Shown: positions 23,146-34,505, counted from the stretch's first letter. The stretch: 64,000 bases of DNA from Diospyros lotus (GCF_014633365.1 NC_068341.1:19450339-19514338); one strand, 5' to 3'. The notes: generated by a model not told the origin, from the letters alone. Made by a program: numbers and translations.

Positions 23146-25044
23146 TACATCATATTAATTGCAATCCCTCAAATTCGGTTGCCATTTCCTCAATTCTAGC
23201 TGCCATGTCTCTCCCTAAATTCTGCTAAAATCTCTTAATTCTCAACCATGAAATTTTTTTGCAGAGCATGCCTTCCACGCACACACGACCACACCCATAT
23301 ATATATACACTATATATATTACATTTAATATATATAAAAATTATGCATTAACCCCAAAATTTATCTTAAATTCATTAGAATAATTCTATAATTAAAATAA
23401 TATCCTCAAACACTGAATTAATTAACATTACGATACCGAAAACACAAAATTAATAACTTGAAGCCTAGCTAAAAAGGACGATTTTTCCCCAGTATCCTTA
23501 CTAGGCTATCGTTTTATCTCGAAACTACTGAAGGGTTGTTCATTACACAAAACTGGAGCCCTCCTAGGGTTCTGTTGATTTTTCGGGAGTTTCCTATAAT
23601 AATTCGATTTTGTAGCCTAAATGGCAATTATATTTTAGCTATACCGAAAACTGTTCCCGATTCGATTTCTTTCGATACCAAAAATCTTATCTCGGAACTC
23701 TCATTGAGACCCTATCATTTTCCTTAGACAATTTCACTTCGAGGCATTCCCTACAGTTGATTCGGTATTTATAACTGTTATCAAATCAATTTTTCGATAT
23801 TCTAAACTTATTAAATCACGTGGCAACCTCATACAAACATGGGGTATTACAAAATATGAATATACACTTAAAGTATTAATTAAGTCATAGAAAATGATCC
23901 ATTAAATAAAATCTTATATTTATATAATATAATAATATATAATATCTTTATATATATAAAAGTAAGATAGTCTAAAAAAAAAAATTTCCCCCCAAAACTT
24001 GTATTAATAATTTGCATTTAGTACTTATTGTATTAATAATTTAAAATTTTCAATTACTTTGAAATAATATGTACTAATTATTGTAAAATTAATAATGAAT
24101 TTTAAATACACGAGTTTTTCAATGCTAATTATCGAATTTTCAATACATTCTTATGTGAATATTAAATATTTAATTAATCAATCAATCAATCAAAAATAAA
24201 TCTTATTTATGAGAAATATGAATAGAAACTTAAACTATTAATTAAGTCACAGAAAATTATTTATTTATATAAAATTATATCTTTATATAATATAATATCT
24301 TTATATATATAAAAGTAGGATAGTGTGAAAAAAAAAATTTCCCCTCAAAACTTGCTTTAATAATTTACATTTAGTAATTCGCATTAATAACCTAAAATTT
24401 TTAATTACTTTGAAATAATAAGTACTAATTACTGTAAAATTAATAATAAATTTTAAATACATGAGTTTTTTATTGCTAATCATGGATTTTCAATACATTA
24501 ATATGTGAATATTAAATATTTAATTAATACACCAATCAATAAAAAATAAATACTATTTATGAGAAATATGAATAGACATTTAAAGTATTAATTAAGTCAC
24601 AGAAAATTATTCATTAAGTAAAATCTTATCTTTATATAATATAATAATATATAATATCTTTATATATATATATATATAAGTATGATAGTTTAAAAAAAAA
24701 AAATTTCCCCCAAAACTTGCATTAATAATTTGCATTTAGTTACTTATTATATTAATAATTTGCATTTAGTAATTTTCATTAATAATTTAAAATTTTCAAT
24801 TACATTGAAATATTAAGTACTAATTATTGTAAAATTAATAATAAATTTTAAATACATAAATTTTTTCAATGGTAATCATGGGTTTCCAATACATTATTAT
24901 GTGAATATTAAAAATTTAATTAATCTGTCAATCAATAAAAAATAAATACTATTTATGAGGAATATGAATAGACACTTAAAGTATTAATTAAGTCACAAAA
25001 AATTATTCATTAAATAAAATCTTATCTTTATATAATATAATAAT

Positions 25045-25940
25045 ATATAATATATTAAAATAGAATAGTTTGTAAATTTTTTTTCCCTCCAAAAATCTGC
25101 CAAGCTATTTTTTGCATCTAAAATTTGTATTAAATTTGCATAGATTTTCTAAAAATATTAATAAACAACTTGAACTATTAATTAAGTTATAGAAGATTGT
25201 CCATTTATTTAAAATCTTATCTTTATATCTTTATTCTTTATATATAATATTAAAATAAGATAATCACGCAAAGTATTTTGTCAAGTGTCAATCAATGGCG
25301 AATTTTTTTTTCTAAAAAACTTGCATTAAATAAAAAATAGTGATTAATTAATTATTAATTTTACTTTAATAATTATATTATAGTGTTGAAAATGTAATAT
25401 CTTAACAAATGCATAAAAAATTATTTAAGATTGTCAAATGCTTGAGTTTTTCAATACTAATTAATATTTAAGGTATCACATTTTTAAGACTATGAAAGAA
25501 ATCAAAATTCATATTTTTAAAATTTTGTTATTATTGAAAAACTTATTCTTACTCACATTTAAGAGTTTTAATTTATATTTATAATATAATAAATATAAAA
25601 TAACTAATGTCTTTGAGTGCATATATTATAAATTTTATAATATTTATTTACAAATAAACATAATATAATAAATAAAAAATTTATAAGTATTTTGTCAAAT
25701 AACCTACTTAATATGTTAATTATTTTTTAACACATTGAATAGCGATACATTGAATTAAGAGTCTTCTCTATTAGCATATTAAATAGCGAATAATTAATTA
25801 AATTTAAATTTTGATAAAAAATTGAATATTAACAGAAAAAAACTGTAATTATCAATTATGTTAGAATTATTTAAAATAACGAGTTTAATATTTTATTTTT
25901 AAATTAAATTTTCCCGTATATTGCACGGGTTTACCACTAA
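25045..25940 (+). repeat. Helitron-like 3' domain, copy 1
   Basis: Follows the last 360-bp unit and starts with TATTAAAATAGAATAGTTTG. It contains two degenerate 5'-like segments, then about 600 bp of AT-rich sequence (for example TAATTATATTATAG, ATTTATATTTATAATATAAT), and ends with the hairpin and CTAA tail. Copies 2 and 3 follow to the right. Confidence 0.65.
25913..25940 (+). terminator. Helitron-like 3' terminus 1
   Basis: Hairpin CCCGT/ACGGG with 7-nt loop, then TTTACCACTAA, followed by T. Position of the hairpin 10-12 nt before CTRR fits Helitron 3' ends. Confidence 0.6.
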
Positions 25941-26521
25941 TAATAATATATAGTAAAATAGTATGTAAATATTTCTTCCCTCCAAAAATCTGCCAAACTA
26001 TTTTTTACATCTAAAAGTTGTATTAAACTTGCATGAATTTTTCAATGCTATTAATTAATCAAAAATAAATATTTTCTGTTAGATCTTCTCATCAATTAAT
26101 TCGTCAATCAATCAAAAATAAATACTATTTATGAGAAATATGAATAAACATTTAAAATATTAATTAAGTCACAGAAAATTATCCATTAAATAAAATTTTA
26201 TCTTTCTATAATATAATAATATATAATATATTATATTAAAGTATAATAGTTTGCAAATTTTTGTTCCCTCCAAAAATCTGCCAAGCTATTTTTTGACTAT
26301 AAAATTTGTATTAAATTTGCATGGATTTTATGAGACATATTAATAGACAACTTAAACTATTAATTAAGTTATAGAAATTTGTCAATTTATTTAAAATATT
26401 ATCTTTATATCTTTATTCTATATATATTTATATAATATTAAAATATGATAGCTAAACAAACTATTTTGCCAAGTGTCAATCAATGGTGAATTTTTCTCTC
26501 AAAAACTTGCATTAAATCAAA
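25941..26521 (+). repeat. Helitron-like unit, copy 2 (left part)
   Basis: Head-to-tail continuation after the first terminus, starting TAATAATATATAGTAAAATAG. It includes two 5'-like segments (CCCTCCAAAAATCTGCCAA near 25979 and 26268). The CACTA element interrupts it at 26521, and the same sequence resumes at 32917. Confidence 0.65.
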
Positions 26522-26529
26522 CACTACAA

Positions 26530-26935
26530 GAGTTTCGATTTTTTCGGGCGATGAAAAAATCGCCGAAAAAAGTAAAAAAACCGCTGGTAAAAGTTTTATT
26601 GGCGGTAATTATAACCGTCTAAAATACCTCTGTCGAAAAAGATTTCCAGCGGTTTACAACTGACGGAAAAGACTATTTACCGACAGTATTTCTAAACCGC
26701 CGGCACAGTCAAATAATTGCTGGCGGTTTAAAAAAACTGCCGGCAAAGTTTTCACTTTTTTTTTACGATTTAGAAACCGCTGGGAAAATTATTACCGGCG
26801 GTTAAAAAATCGCCGAAAAAGATAAATAATTGTCGGCGATTTAATAAAATCGTCGGGAAAATTATTACCGGCGGTTAAAAAACCGCTGGCAAAGTCAAAT
26901 AATCCAGACAAACTAATAAATTTTTTCACGGCAAA
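26530..26935. repeat. CACTA left subterminal repeats
   Basis: Many direct and inverted copies of a short motif close to AAACCGCCGGCAAAG or its complement, spaced 20-45 nt. CACTA elements use such motifs as binding sites for the accessory TNPA-type protein. Confidence 0.8.
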
Positions 26936-27429
26936 GATTCACCTGTACAACAGTCAATAATTTGACTTTGCCTGTATAACAATCAATAATAACCTATATA
27001 ATAAAAAACCACCAACAATTTTAAAAGATTCACCTACTACACACAATAAGTATAACAATTGTATATAATAAATCTATTTAAGTACAACACATTTGATGAT
27101 TTAGAAAGATCGATCTTGTCTCGTCTCATTACACAATACCATTCAAAAGTACATACAAATCTACCCTAAACTAAAACATGTCAAAATGACGTCAAACAAC
27201 CCTTGATAACGCCACCATGCCATTCTTCAACCAAAATTGCATATCATGGTTTTTCGATCTGCATTGGAAAACAATAGATCTATTTAAGTATGTACATTAA
27301 TTATGAAATTGCATAAAACACGTCCAAAATTGCATAACAACTATATACAAAAACACTTACATCAAAGACCCTCCACAGTATCGTAGTTTTACTGTTATTA
27401 GCATCCCTCACGACACGCATCCTAGAAAA

Positions 27430-29524
27430 TTATCGAGGCAATCGATATAAAAGTTTTAGCACTTTCTGAATACTAATTTCAATAAACTCATTACCTAGCT
27501 CTACTCCCCCTATAGACTTGGTCGGATCAATAGACACAATAATTGCCTCAACAACAATGTGGCGAGGCATTCGTCCATTCATCAAGTGAACAAATTCACC
27601 AATTTGTGTTTAAACAAACATGAATGATTTTGAAGTATATTTTGCACTTTAGTATATTAACTATTTGATAGCGAATTACCTCTAAATGATGACCACATCC
27701 TAGTGTCGATAATCCAACGCATTCAACTTCGGGTGATGGTGTGCTTGCATGTGCGGCAGAAGCACTAGCATGTGAGGATGGTTATATTTCAAAATAGTTT
27801 AGTTAATATATATGGTAACATGTAATTTTAAATCACGAAATGCACTAATGGAATGACATACCTGTATCAGTTGTGGTGTATTGTCTGGAGCCGGTGGTGT
27901 ATGTCCCATTGCCTCAAGTATTGCACGAACTTGCATTTGAACTTGACTTTGGATTTGAGTTTGAAATTTTTCTTCTAGCTCAGCAGTAATTTGCGCACGC
28001 ATTTGGTCATACTGCTCTTGGGGCACCTGATATTGTTGACTTCGTCTAACCTTAGTTAGGTATGTTCCCAGTCCTCCTATTCTTACCCTGCCATGCCCAT
28101 CTTTGCCTAGTATTTGAGAAAAGGCATCCTCTAGCGAATCTGGGGTTTGTTCATCATCAGGTATTTGTGACAACCTTTCATCCATTTGTTCCTGAAGAAA
28201 CATTTCATAAGTTAGTTACATAAGTCGACAAGTAAAAAAAATAAAATATATCTACATCTTTCAAATTTTAGAAAGATATACGATTATATATGAAGATTCA
28301 AAGTCTATTATTTCTCCGCTCTTTTTGGTGTGCGTCTTTTTAAAAAGCTTGATTCTATCCGACTCATCTCCACTTTCAATAGTCATCTAAAAACATATAT
28401 TGAAATATATTAAATGTTTAAAGTTTAGGCATTACTAATTAAATTATAACTAATATCCATTATGTTCTTATTTGATGCCTAACCTGAGGATACGATCGTC
28501 TACTGCTGGTGTGACCCATCTTTTGCTTATCTCGATTGGCACGATTTGTCGCACTATGTTCCTACTTGTAATATGATATTAGAATTAGGTATAGAGAATC
28601 TAACTGATATATCTACCATACATAAATCATACATACCTATACTTGGTCACATCCCCAATACTCCACAAGAACCTTCCACTGTTCTGGGTTTAACCTAGGC
28701 GGTATTTTGGATAAACGAGCCGCATCTGTCTCATGGCAATCATAATGCCTCTTCAAGGTGGCTTTGTACTCTCTCCACTTCTTGGAAGCATGTTGCAAGC
28801 AAATTGATCTCCATGTTGTGGGTACATCAATGTTATTCTGCAATGATACCTTTATTAGAGTATAAAAAGTTAGGGTCAGATAACTAAGAATAAAAAACAT
28901 TATTTACTCACCAAGACCTCTTGCCAAATGCGCTCCTTATATAATTTCATCACCGGTGACCTCTAATCAGTAAATGTAAGGGGAGCAATACTCCTTACCA
29001 TCACACCTAGTTGGGTTTCCAATTTAGTTGCCATCTCCCTAACTGGTTGTCCTTTAGCATCAGTAAATGTAAGGGGAGCAATACTCCTTACCATCACACC
29101 TAGTTGGGTTTCCAATTTAGTTGCCATCTCCCTAACTGGTTGTCCTTTAGCATCAAATTCAATATGAATCTTTTCTTTTCCCCACTTTGAAATTTGTCTT
29201 GATATTCCTCTTCCTTTCTTGGCTGTAGATGACATGGAGCTTATACTTGCTAAAACATAATAACACAATAAATTCACATTGAATTAGGAAAGAATAGTAA
29301 TTTATTATTATTCATATAAATTTTTGGTATTTACCTTGCTGACTATGTGAGTCTTGGGGGTTGGATTGTGAGCGGATCAAGTCATCTTCAGGACGCTGGG
29401 GATGTGACGGGACTGGGTTTGGGGTTGGATGATGGGATGGAACTGATTGTGAATCATTGTGGTCTGAATCTGTACTACATGACACAGATCCAATTGGCCA
29501 ACGAGTCTGCCTCTTAGGTACCAT
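27430..29524 (-). pseudogene. CACTA accessory gene, Transposase_24 (Ptta/En/Spm) family, spliced, with nonsense mutation
   Basis: Multi-exon minus-strand gene. Exon 1 starts at 29524 (MVPKRQTRWPIGS) and ends at 29335 before GTAAAT. Exon 2 (about 29249-28912) holds KKGRGISRQISKWGKEKI and a 31-residue segment present twice. Exon 3 (28837 to ~28643) reads TWRSICLQHASKKWREYK and RLNPEQWKVLVEYWG. Further exons near 28565-28484, 28390-28270, 28203-27860, 27780-27680 and 27600-27500 give Ser/Gln-rich and coiled parts (ITAELEEKFQTQIQSQVQMQ). The layout fits plant Transposase_24 proteins of En/Spm-type elements. A TAG replaces the expected Trp of DWRS in exon 2 (about 28966), so this copy is probably dead. 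Exon limits are by eye. Confidence 0.75.
28969..29154 (-). repeat. 93-bp in-frame tandem duplication in the CACTA gene
   Basis: Two identical 93-bp copies (28969-29061, 29062-29154) encode the same 31 residues beginning DAKGQPVREMATKLETQLGV. The length is a multiple of three, so the frame is kept. Confidence 0.9.
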
Positions 29525-29539
29525 CAGTGTAATTACCTA

Positions 29540-30070
29540 TTATTGATTTGAATGTAAAAAACAATCTGATACATTAATCGGGAACAATCAATGTTTGAAT
29601 ACACAAGAAAAAATTAAGTAAATTCCAATACAATTTAAATCACTACTAATATAAAAGAATGCAACAATAAATGAACAAAGAAATCGAGATCATATTTTTA
29701 GTTAGATGACAAGTTCAGGGACAAACTTAACACGAAAATCCATGGTCGTTCTAAATTGCAATAATTTGCCATTTCATGCAGCAAATCTTTTTCATACCCT
29801 TTGTCAACAAAATTTTATCTTCAAACCAACTAGTAAGAGTGGGAGAAATTCTACTTTGCTTTCTACAAAAGCATTGCAAGGCTGATGTTTTACAAAAATC
29901 ATTAATCACCAGCTTCCATTTAAAAGAGGATGACAAGTTAATCATATTCCAGGAGGGTAGTAACGAAATTCCATATGCAGAGAATATGAATTTTGGAATT
30001 TGCATAATGTCTTTACTGAGACAATTTAAAACAAGCAAATCGTCATTATATATTGGATGTGTTTGAATAT

Positions 30071-30102
<32 letters not shown>

Positions 30103-30280
30103 TAGATAAATAATAGCATGATCAAAAGAACCTTAAACCTATAGAATAGAATGAGAACATGTGAATGTGTAATTACAAAGAAATGCATAAACAAGCAAAG
30201 CAAAGAGCCAAAGACTACGGCAACAAAGACAGATCTTTGGGCACCCACAAAAAAAAAAAAAAAAAAAAGGTAAACAGGAA
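29540..30280. other. CACTA interior without recognised genes
   Basis: Upstream of the accessory gene. It has open frames on both strands but no known motif. A (TA)n run lies near 30080-30105 and a poly-A run near 30248-30270. Confidence 0.5.
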
Positions 30281-30284
30281 TGGT

Positions 30285-31430
30285 TCCCTTAAACTACCTT
30301 TTTAGACTTCTCAAAAGCTCTATTATTCCTTTCTCTCCAAATGTGTCACGATACATGGTAATGAATAGTGATCTAAACACAAAGATGCCTCCTACTCAAG
30401 TAAGCACACCCTTGTGAATTAAGAAATCCAAACATAAATTTTGCCATCACACATTGTACACAAAAAATAAGGAAAAAAACATTCTCCAAATATATGAGCC
30501 ACCAGACAGTGAAGAGGAAGATGATCGCCAACTCTCCTCCTTTCTTGCACAGTTAACATTAGTCAATCACTAAAGGGCTTCCTTTCTTATAAGTCAAAGT
30601 AAAACTAAACAAAATTGTCCGGGCAAAAAAGAAAAAAAAAGAACATAAAAGCCACTTTAAAAGGGGCTTTCAAATACCACAAGTACTTTCAAAGAAAGTG
30701 AATAATATTATAACTTATTCCTTGTATAATCAATGTGGTTATTTTAAGTTATTGTTGCTTTGGTCACAAAAGTTTCAGTAGAAAGATACGATCAAACCCG
30801 AACGAACAAAACATTTAATTGAATCGTACCAGTCTCTATTGGGAGTTATTACTCATTTTTGTACTTGCTATTTTATTTTCCAATTATTTCTTCAATTAAG
30901 AAAACAAAAGAAAATAATAGAATAATTATTCTCTTAGCCCATTCGGAAGGATCACATCCCATAATTATCTGACTGTTTATGTCTCTACTCTAAAAAACAG
31001 AGATCAAAAGTTATTTAAGTTTCATCAAGTGAATTTGAAGCATGCCAAAAAGAGCAGTCATCCATTCAGTTCCCCAGTCCAAAAAGTTACATTGAAAAGC
31101 AGAGACCAAACCAATGCCACACACACAAAAAAAAAAACAGAAGTTACTTATACAAGCCAACCAAATTTATCATTAGCTAAACTAAACAAATCAGGAAAAA
31201 ACTCATATCAAGGCCTAGCATCTATGGCCACACCAACTGTCAAAACAAAATCCATCTGAAGACCCACGAAAAAAGTCAAAAAAATGGATCCCAAACTTTC
31301 AAGATTCCTTTCCATAAGAGTGCTTGTATAGCAACCTACTTGGCCTAGGAGATCACCTACCCCATATTGAGTACCATATTTAGCCTCAATAACTCTTCTA
31401 AATCTGATGACTGAACATCCCAAATAATAG
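30285..31430 (-). pseudogene. L1-type LINE fragment (region after reverse transcriptase)
   Basis: Minus-strand relic read in several frames. From right to left: RRVIEAKYGTQ (31380-31420) and FPDLFSLANDKFG (about 31160-31200), typical of the region between plant L1 RT and its zinc knuckle. Then GDHLPLHCLVAHIF (30500-30545), the zf-RVT Cys/His block. Then HIWRERNNRAFEKSKK (30298-30345), the usual C-terminal signature. Frames shift repeatedly. No RT or endonuclease part is present, consistent with 5' truncation. It is nested in the CACTA interior. Confidence 0.7.
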
Positions 31431-32500
31431 TTCTTCCCTAGAGATGTTCCACAATTAATTTTATTATTGTATATATAAAAAAGCCAAATAAATTATTTAC
31501 AGATCCTCTTCACAGCATTGAATTTTTTAATTAAATAATATTTACCTAGTTTTAATTAGTTTATTTTGGCACAAATTCAAGCCTCAAAAAGAAATAGAAC
31601 TCTTCAGTAGAACTGGAGGTCAGTAAACCCCAATAAAATTGTTCAACAAACTCAATCCACGCTCTGTGCATTTCAGAGATGTTCAGTCATCAGATTCATG
31701 CATCAAGGCCACACATGCTGAAAAGGGAACCTTACCTTGAAGACCATTGACTTGAAATGATATTGGGACGCTAACAGTTTGAAGAAAAGCTAAAATTTAC
31801 TTAGTGTTTTGAAATGTTTATATCCCTCTTTAATTGTTGAAATTTATGCCATATTATTTGCATATGAGTTCTGGCATCAACAGTTTAATTAATTATTTGT
31901 TTGATTATAATTTGATTTGATGATGTAATCGAATTTGTATGCATAAAATAGAATTTAATTGAATTGAAATTTTAAAAATTTGATTCAAAGAGAGTGAGAG
32001 AGACAGAGACTTACCTGATGATTCAAAGAGAGGCAGCGACTGGGCAAGAGAGACAGAGGAGAAATTGAAAAAAGAGAAAGAATGGAAAGAATAAGTTTAC
32101 TTTTTGTATTTGTGAACACAACACAATGCAGGTTTAGTGAGGACCACGTCCTCTATTTAAACAGAAAAAGGGATAAGAAATTACATCAAATTTGAAAACA
32201 AAATACTTAAAATCCGTAACTAAAACATCAAGATATGCTCTGCAAGGATGCTTCATTCTGTTTGTTGAGATTTTCTTATCCAGCCGAACTACCATTTTGG
32301 GTTGAAGTTGTTGCCGTTGAAGCTCTTTCAACCTTCAACGTCTCTCCACTGTTGCAGCGTGAATTGTGGGAGTTTTCAACCTTATCACTCCAACAGTTAT
32401 GTTCAACCTTATCACTCCTTTGAGTCCTACAATTCACGTTGAAGTACTGGGTTGTGCCAATAGAGACAACATGACTCGCAAGGCCGAGAGCGACTAAGCG
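31431..32500. other. CACTA interior, probable 5' region of the accessory gene
   Basis: No open frame of note. On the minus strand two good splice donors appear (AAG|GTAAGG near 31735 and CAG|GTAAGT near 32016) and a TATA-like TTTAAATAG near 32150, suggesting non-coding leader exons of the accessory gene. This is inference from signals only. Confidence 0.35.
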
Positions 32501-32520
32501 TGAGTGAGCTAGAATGATTG

Positions 32521-32610
32521 AGTGAGCGAGTGAGGCCGAGAGCGATTGAAAGTGAGTGAGCGAGGCCGAGAGCGACTGAAAGTGAGTGAGCGAGGCCGAG
32601 AGCGACTGAG
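32521..32610. repeat. 30-bp minisatellite, three units
   Basis: Three adjacent copies of a 30-bp unit containing GAGGCCGAGAGCGACTGAA, at 32521, 32551 and 32581, with a looser copy before. The period is 10 codons, so both strands show repetitive open frames there; I do not regard them as genes. Confidence 0.9.
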
Positions 32611-32754
32611 AGTGAGCAATGGCGAAGGAGGCAGCGACGAGAGAGAGCGAGAGAGGGTTAGGGTTTGCAGGGGAGATTTTGGAAGAAAAGAGGGTGAGGG
32701 GAAGATTAATTTGGGCGGGGGCGGGGGCGTGTGGGGGGTATATAAATCATATAT

Positions 32755-32900
32755 CCCCGACGGTTTTAAAACCACTGGGGATGGGCCAAAATTACCAGCG
32801 GTTTTACAAACCGCCGATAATGGGTTAAAATTACTGGTGGTTTTTAAAACCGCCGGTAATGTGTCAACATCACTGCCGAGAAAAGTTCGTCGGCAATACC
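32755..32900. repeat. CACTA right subterminal repeats
   Basis: Alternating motifs such as AAAACCGCCGGTAAT and inverted forms, the same family as at the left end. Confidence 0.8.
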
Positions 32901-32916
32901 CATTTCCCTTGTAGTG

Positions 32917-33523
32917 AAAGGTAGTGATTAATTAATTATTAATTACTTTAATAATTATATTATAGTCTTGAAAATGTGATATTTTAACAAATTCTTAAAA
33001 AATTATCTAGGGTTGTCAAATGCTAGGGTTTTTCAATCCTAATTAATATTTAAAGTATTACATTTTTAAGACTATGGAAGAAATCAAAATTTATATTTTT
33101 AAAATTTTGTTATTATTGAAAAAACTTATTCTTACTCATATTTAAGAGTTTTAATTTATATTTATAATTATAATATAATAAATAGAAAATAACAAACGTC
33201 TTTGAGTGGATATATTATAGATTTTATAATATTTATTTATAATAAATATAATATAATGAATAAATTTTTTTATAAATATCTTGTCAAGTGACCTATTTAA
33301 TGTATTAATTATTTTTTAACATATTAAAGGGCTGTATATTGAATTAAAAGTGTTCTCCATTAATATATTAAATAACGAATAATTAATTAAATTTAATTTT
33401 GATAAATAATTAAAGATTAAAAAAATTATAATTATTAATTTCGTTAAAATTATTTAAAATAAAAAAATTATTTTTTTATTTTTAAATTAAACTCTTCTGT
33501 GTATCACACAGGTTCACCACTAG
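32917..33523 (+). repeat. Helitron-like unit, copy 2 (right part) with second 3' terminus
   Basis: Continues 26521 after one AAA duplicate. It parallels 25330-25940 of copy 1 over its length. It ends with a 6-bp hairpin (CTGTGT 33497-33502 / ACACAG 33506-33511), then GTTCACCACTAG (end 33523), then T. The same terminal architecture as copy 1 with compensating stem changes (CCCGT..ACGGG against CTGTGT..ACACAG) argues that the stem is real. Confidence 0.7.
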
Positions 33524-33880
33524 TATTATATTAAAGTAGAATACTTTGCAATTTTTTTTTCGCTCAAAAAATTTGCCAAGCTGTTTTTGCTTCTAAAATT
33601 TATATTAAATTTGCATGGGTTTTCTGAGAAATATTAATAAACAACTTGAACTATTAATTAAGTCATATAAAATTATCTATTTATTTAAAATTTTATCTTT
33701 ATATCTTTATTCTATATATAATATTAAAATATGATAGTCATGCAAAATATTTTGTCAAATGTCAATCAATAGGGAATTTTTTTCCTAAAAAACTTGCATT
33801 AAATCAAAGGTATTGATTAATTAATTATTAATTTTACTTTAATAATTATATTATAGTCTTGATAATATGATATCTTAACA
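33524..33880 (+). repeat. Helitron-like unit, copy 3 (truncated)
   Basis: Third head-to-tail copy beginning TATTATATTAAAGTAGAATA. It matches copies 1 and 2 up to GATATCTTAACAA and is then cut by a gypsy fragment at about 33881. A possible remnant of its 3' end lies at 58517-58528. Confidence 0.65.
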
Positions 33881-34505
33881 AGCGTCATTCCGAGCGTAAA
33901 TCCTTAGGAAAACTCAAAATCTCTATTGAAAACTCAACATCTCGTTGAGGGGGCAATCCTGGTAAATCCTCAGGAAACATATCTCCAAATTCTTTGACAA
34001 TTAACACATCACTTAATCCTACAGGGACTTCTATATTTTTTTGAATATATGCCAGATACCCGAAAGCTCATTTTCGCAATATTTTATTTGCCTTTAGGGC
34101 TGAGACCCATTTCCTTTCGTTTATTCCACCTTGTCCTCGAAATTTAATAATCGAGTTTCCATTCTTAAGACTAACTACCTTGGCCTTACAATCTAAGGTG
34201 GCATCGTACTTGGTTAGGAAATCCATTCATAGAATTATATCGAAGTCCGAAATTCAAGAAGGATTAAATCCACCAAGAACTCAGCTTCCCCTATCTGAAT
34301 TTTTTTATTTTTATATCCTAACGAGGTTTCTAGAGACTTCCCCATAGGGGTTGCTACTATCATATACGGCATTTCAGATTCTCTGATTTTTCCCCTAGTA
34401 TTTCGGATAATGCATATGAAATAAAGGAATGACTTGCTCCTGAATCTATCAAAACATGCATAGGGAAACCAGAGGTAAACATGGTACCTTGGATGACGGC
34501 TGGGT
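33881..34505 (-). pseudogene. Tekay-like chromovirus protease/linker fragment
   Basis: Minus strand, in two frames. The protease active-site region (VLIDSGAS type, DSG preserved in the second frame) lies near 34440-34475, followed by MIVATPMGKSLETS, then the conserved DVILGMDFL-type segment and FPEDLPG near 33960. It matches the same region of the larger element at 48600-49150. The left end is truncated, and the right end is cut by the LTR beginning at 34506. Confidence 0.75.

Larger units (their letters stand above)
21454..23851 (-). repeat. Solo LTR (TGTAACGCCCC family), 2.4 kb
   Basis: TGTAACGCCCCG ... CATGGGGTATTACA, flanked by GAATA (21449-21453) and AAATA (23852-23856), a one-mismatch target duplication. 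It interrupts one unit of the tandem array, and the array reads through if the LTR is removed. It is the same family as the LTRs at 34506 and 41195. A 61-bp tandem duplication with a TATA box in each copy lies at 22871-22992. Confidence 0.9.
19162..25044 (+). repeat. Tandem array of ~360-bp AT-rich units
   Basis: Unit starts, marked by TCTTTATATATATAAAAG or a close variant, lie at 15638 (broken by a solo LTR), 19483, 19844, 20216, 20828, 21167, 23945, 24298 and 24657, with typical spacing 339-372 bp. Between 20216 and 20828 one unit is partial and rearranged. Each unit continues with a poly-A/C stretch (AAAATTTCCCCCC), AATTTGCATTTAGTACTTATT, then AATAAATATTATTTATGAG and AATAGACACTTAAAG. Divergence between units is moderate. 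No coding potential. Confidence 0.9.
15638..25940 (+). mobile_element. Helitron-like element with tandemly repeated 5' unit
   Basis: The left end is TCTTTATATATATAAAAG preceded by A (15637). The right end has a short hairpin (CCCGT 25913-25917 / ACGGG 25925-25929), 11 nt further the terminal CTAA (25937-25940), then T. TC at one end, hairpin plus CTRR at the other and insertion between A and T are the diagnostic terminal features of Helitrons. About nine ~360-bp copies of the 5' unit lie between. Two solo LTRs (15668-19156, 21454-23851) are nested. No Rep/helicase gene is present, so it is non-autonomous. The call is inference from termini only. Confidence 0.55.
26522..32916 (-). mobile_element. 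CACTA (En/Spm) DNA transposon, no TNPD-type transposase
   Basis: Terminal inverted repeats CACTACAAG (26522-26530) and CTTGTAGTG (32908-32916), with AAA target duplications on both sides (26519-26521, 32917-32919). Removing it restores ATTAAATCAAAGGTA, which is intact in the parallel copy at 33800. Subterminal motifs around AACCGCCGG recur at both ends (26540-26930 and 32755-32890). The interior carries a minus-strand Transposase_24 gene and an L1 LINE fragment, but nothing like the main tnp2/TNPD transposase, so it is non-autonomous. Confidence 0.92.

Noticed and set aside
19162..25044. CRISPR-like or centromeric satellite array
   Set aside because: Units are about 360 bp, diverged, and without unique spacers. 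Unit starts coincide with a transposon-like terminus and there are too few copies for a centromere.
25913..25929. Hairpin as a bacterial-type terminator
   Set aside because: Eukaryotic context. Its position 11 nt before CTAA and recurrence at 33497 fit a Helitron end instead.
29776..30066. 96-codon plus-strand open frame inside the CACTA
   Set aside because: AT-rich, an equally long frame lies on the other strand, and there is no motif.
30248..30270. Poly-A run as a LINE tail
   Set aside because: Wrong strand for the minus-oriented LINE fragment and no target duplicate found.
32509..32914. Repetitive open frames near the CACTA right end
   Set aside because: Produced by the 30-bp minisatellite (10-codon period) and subterminal repeats.
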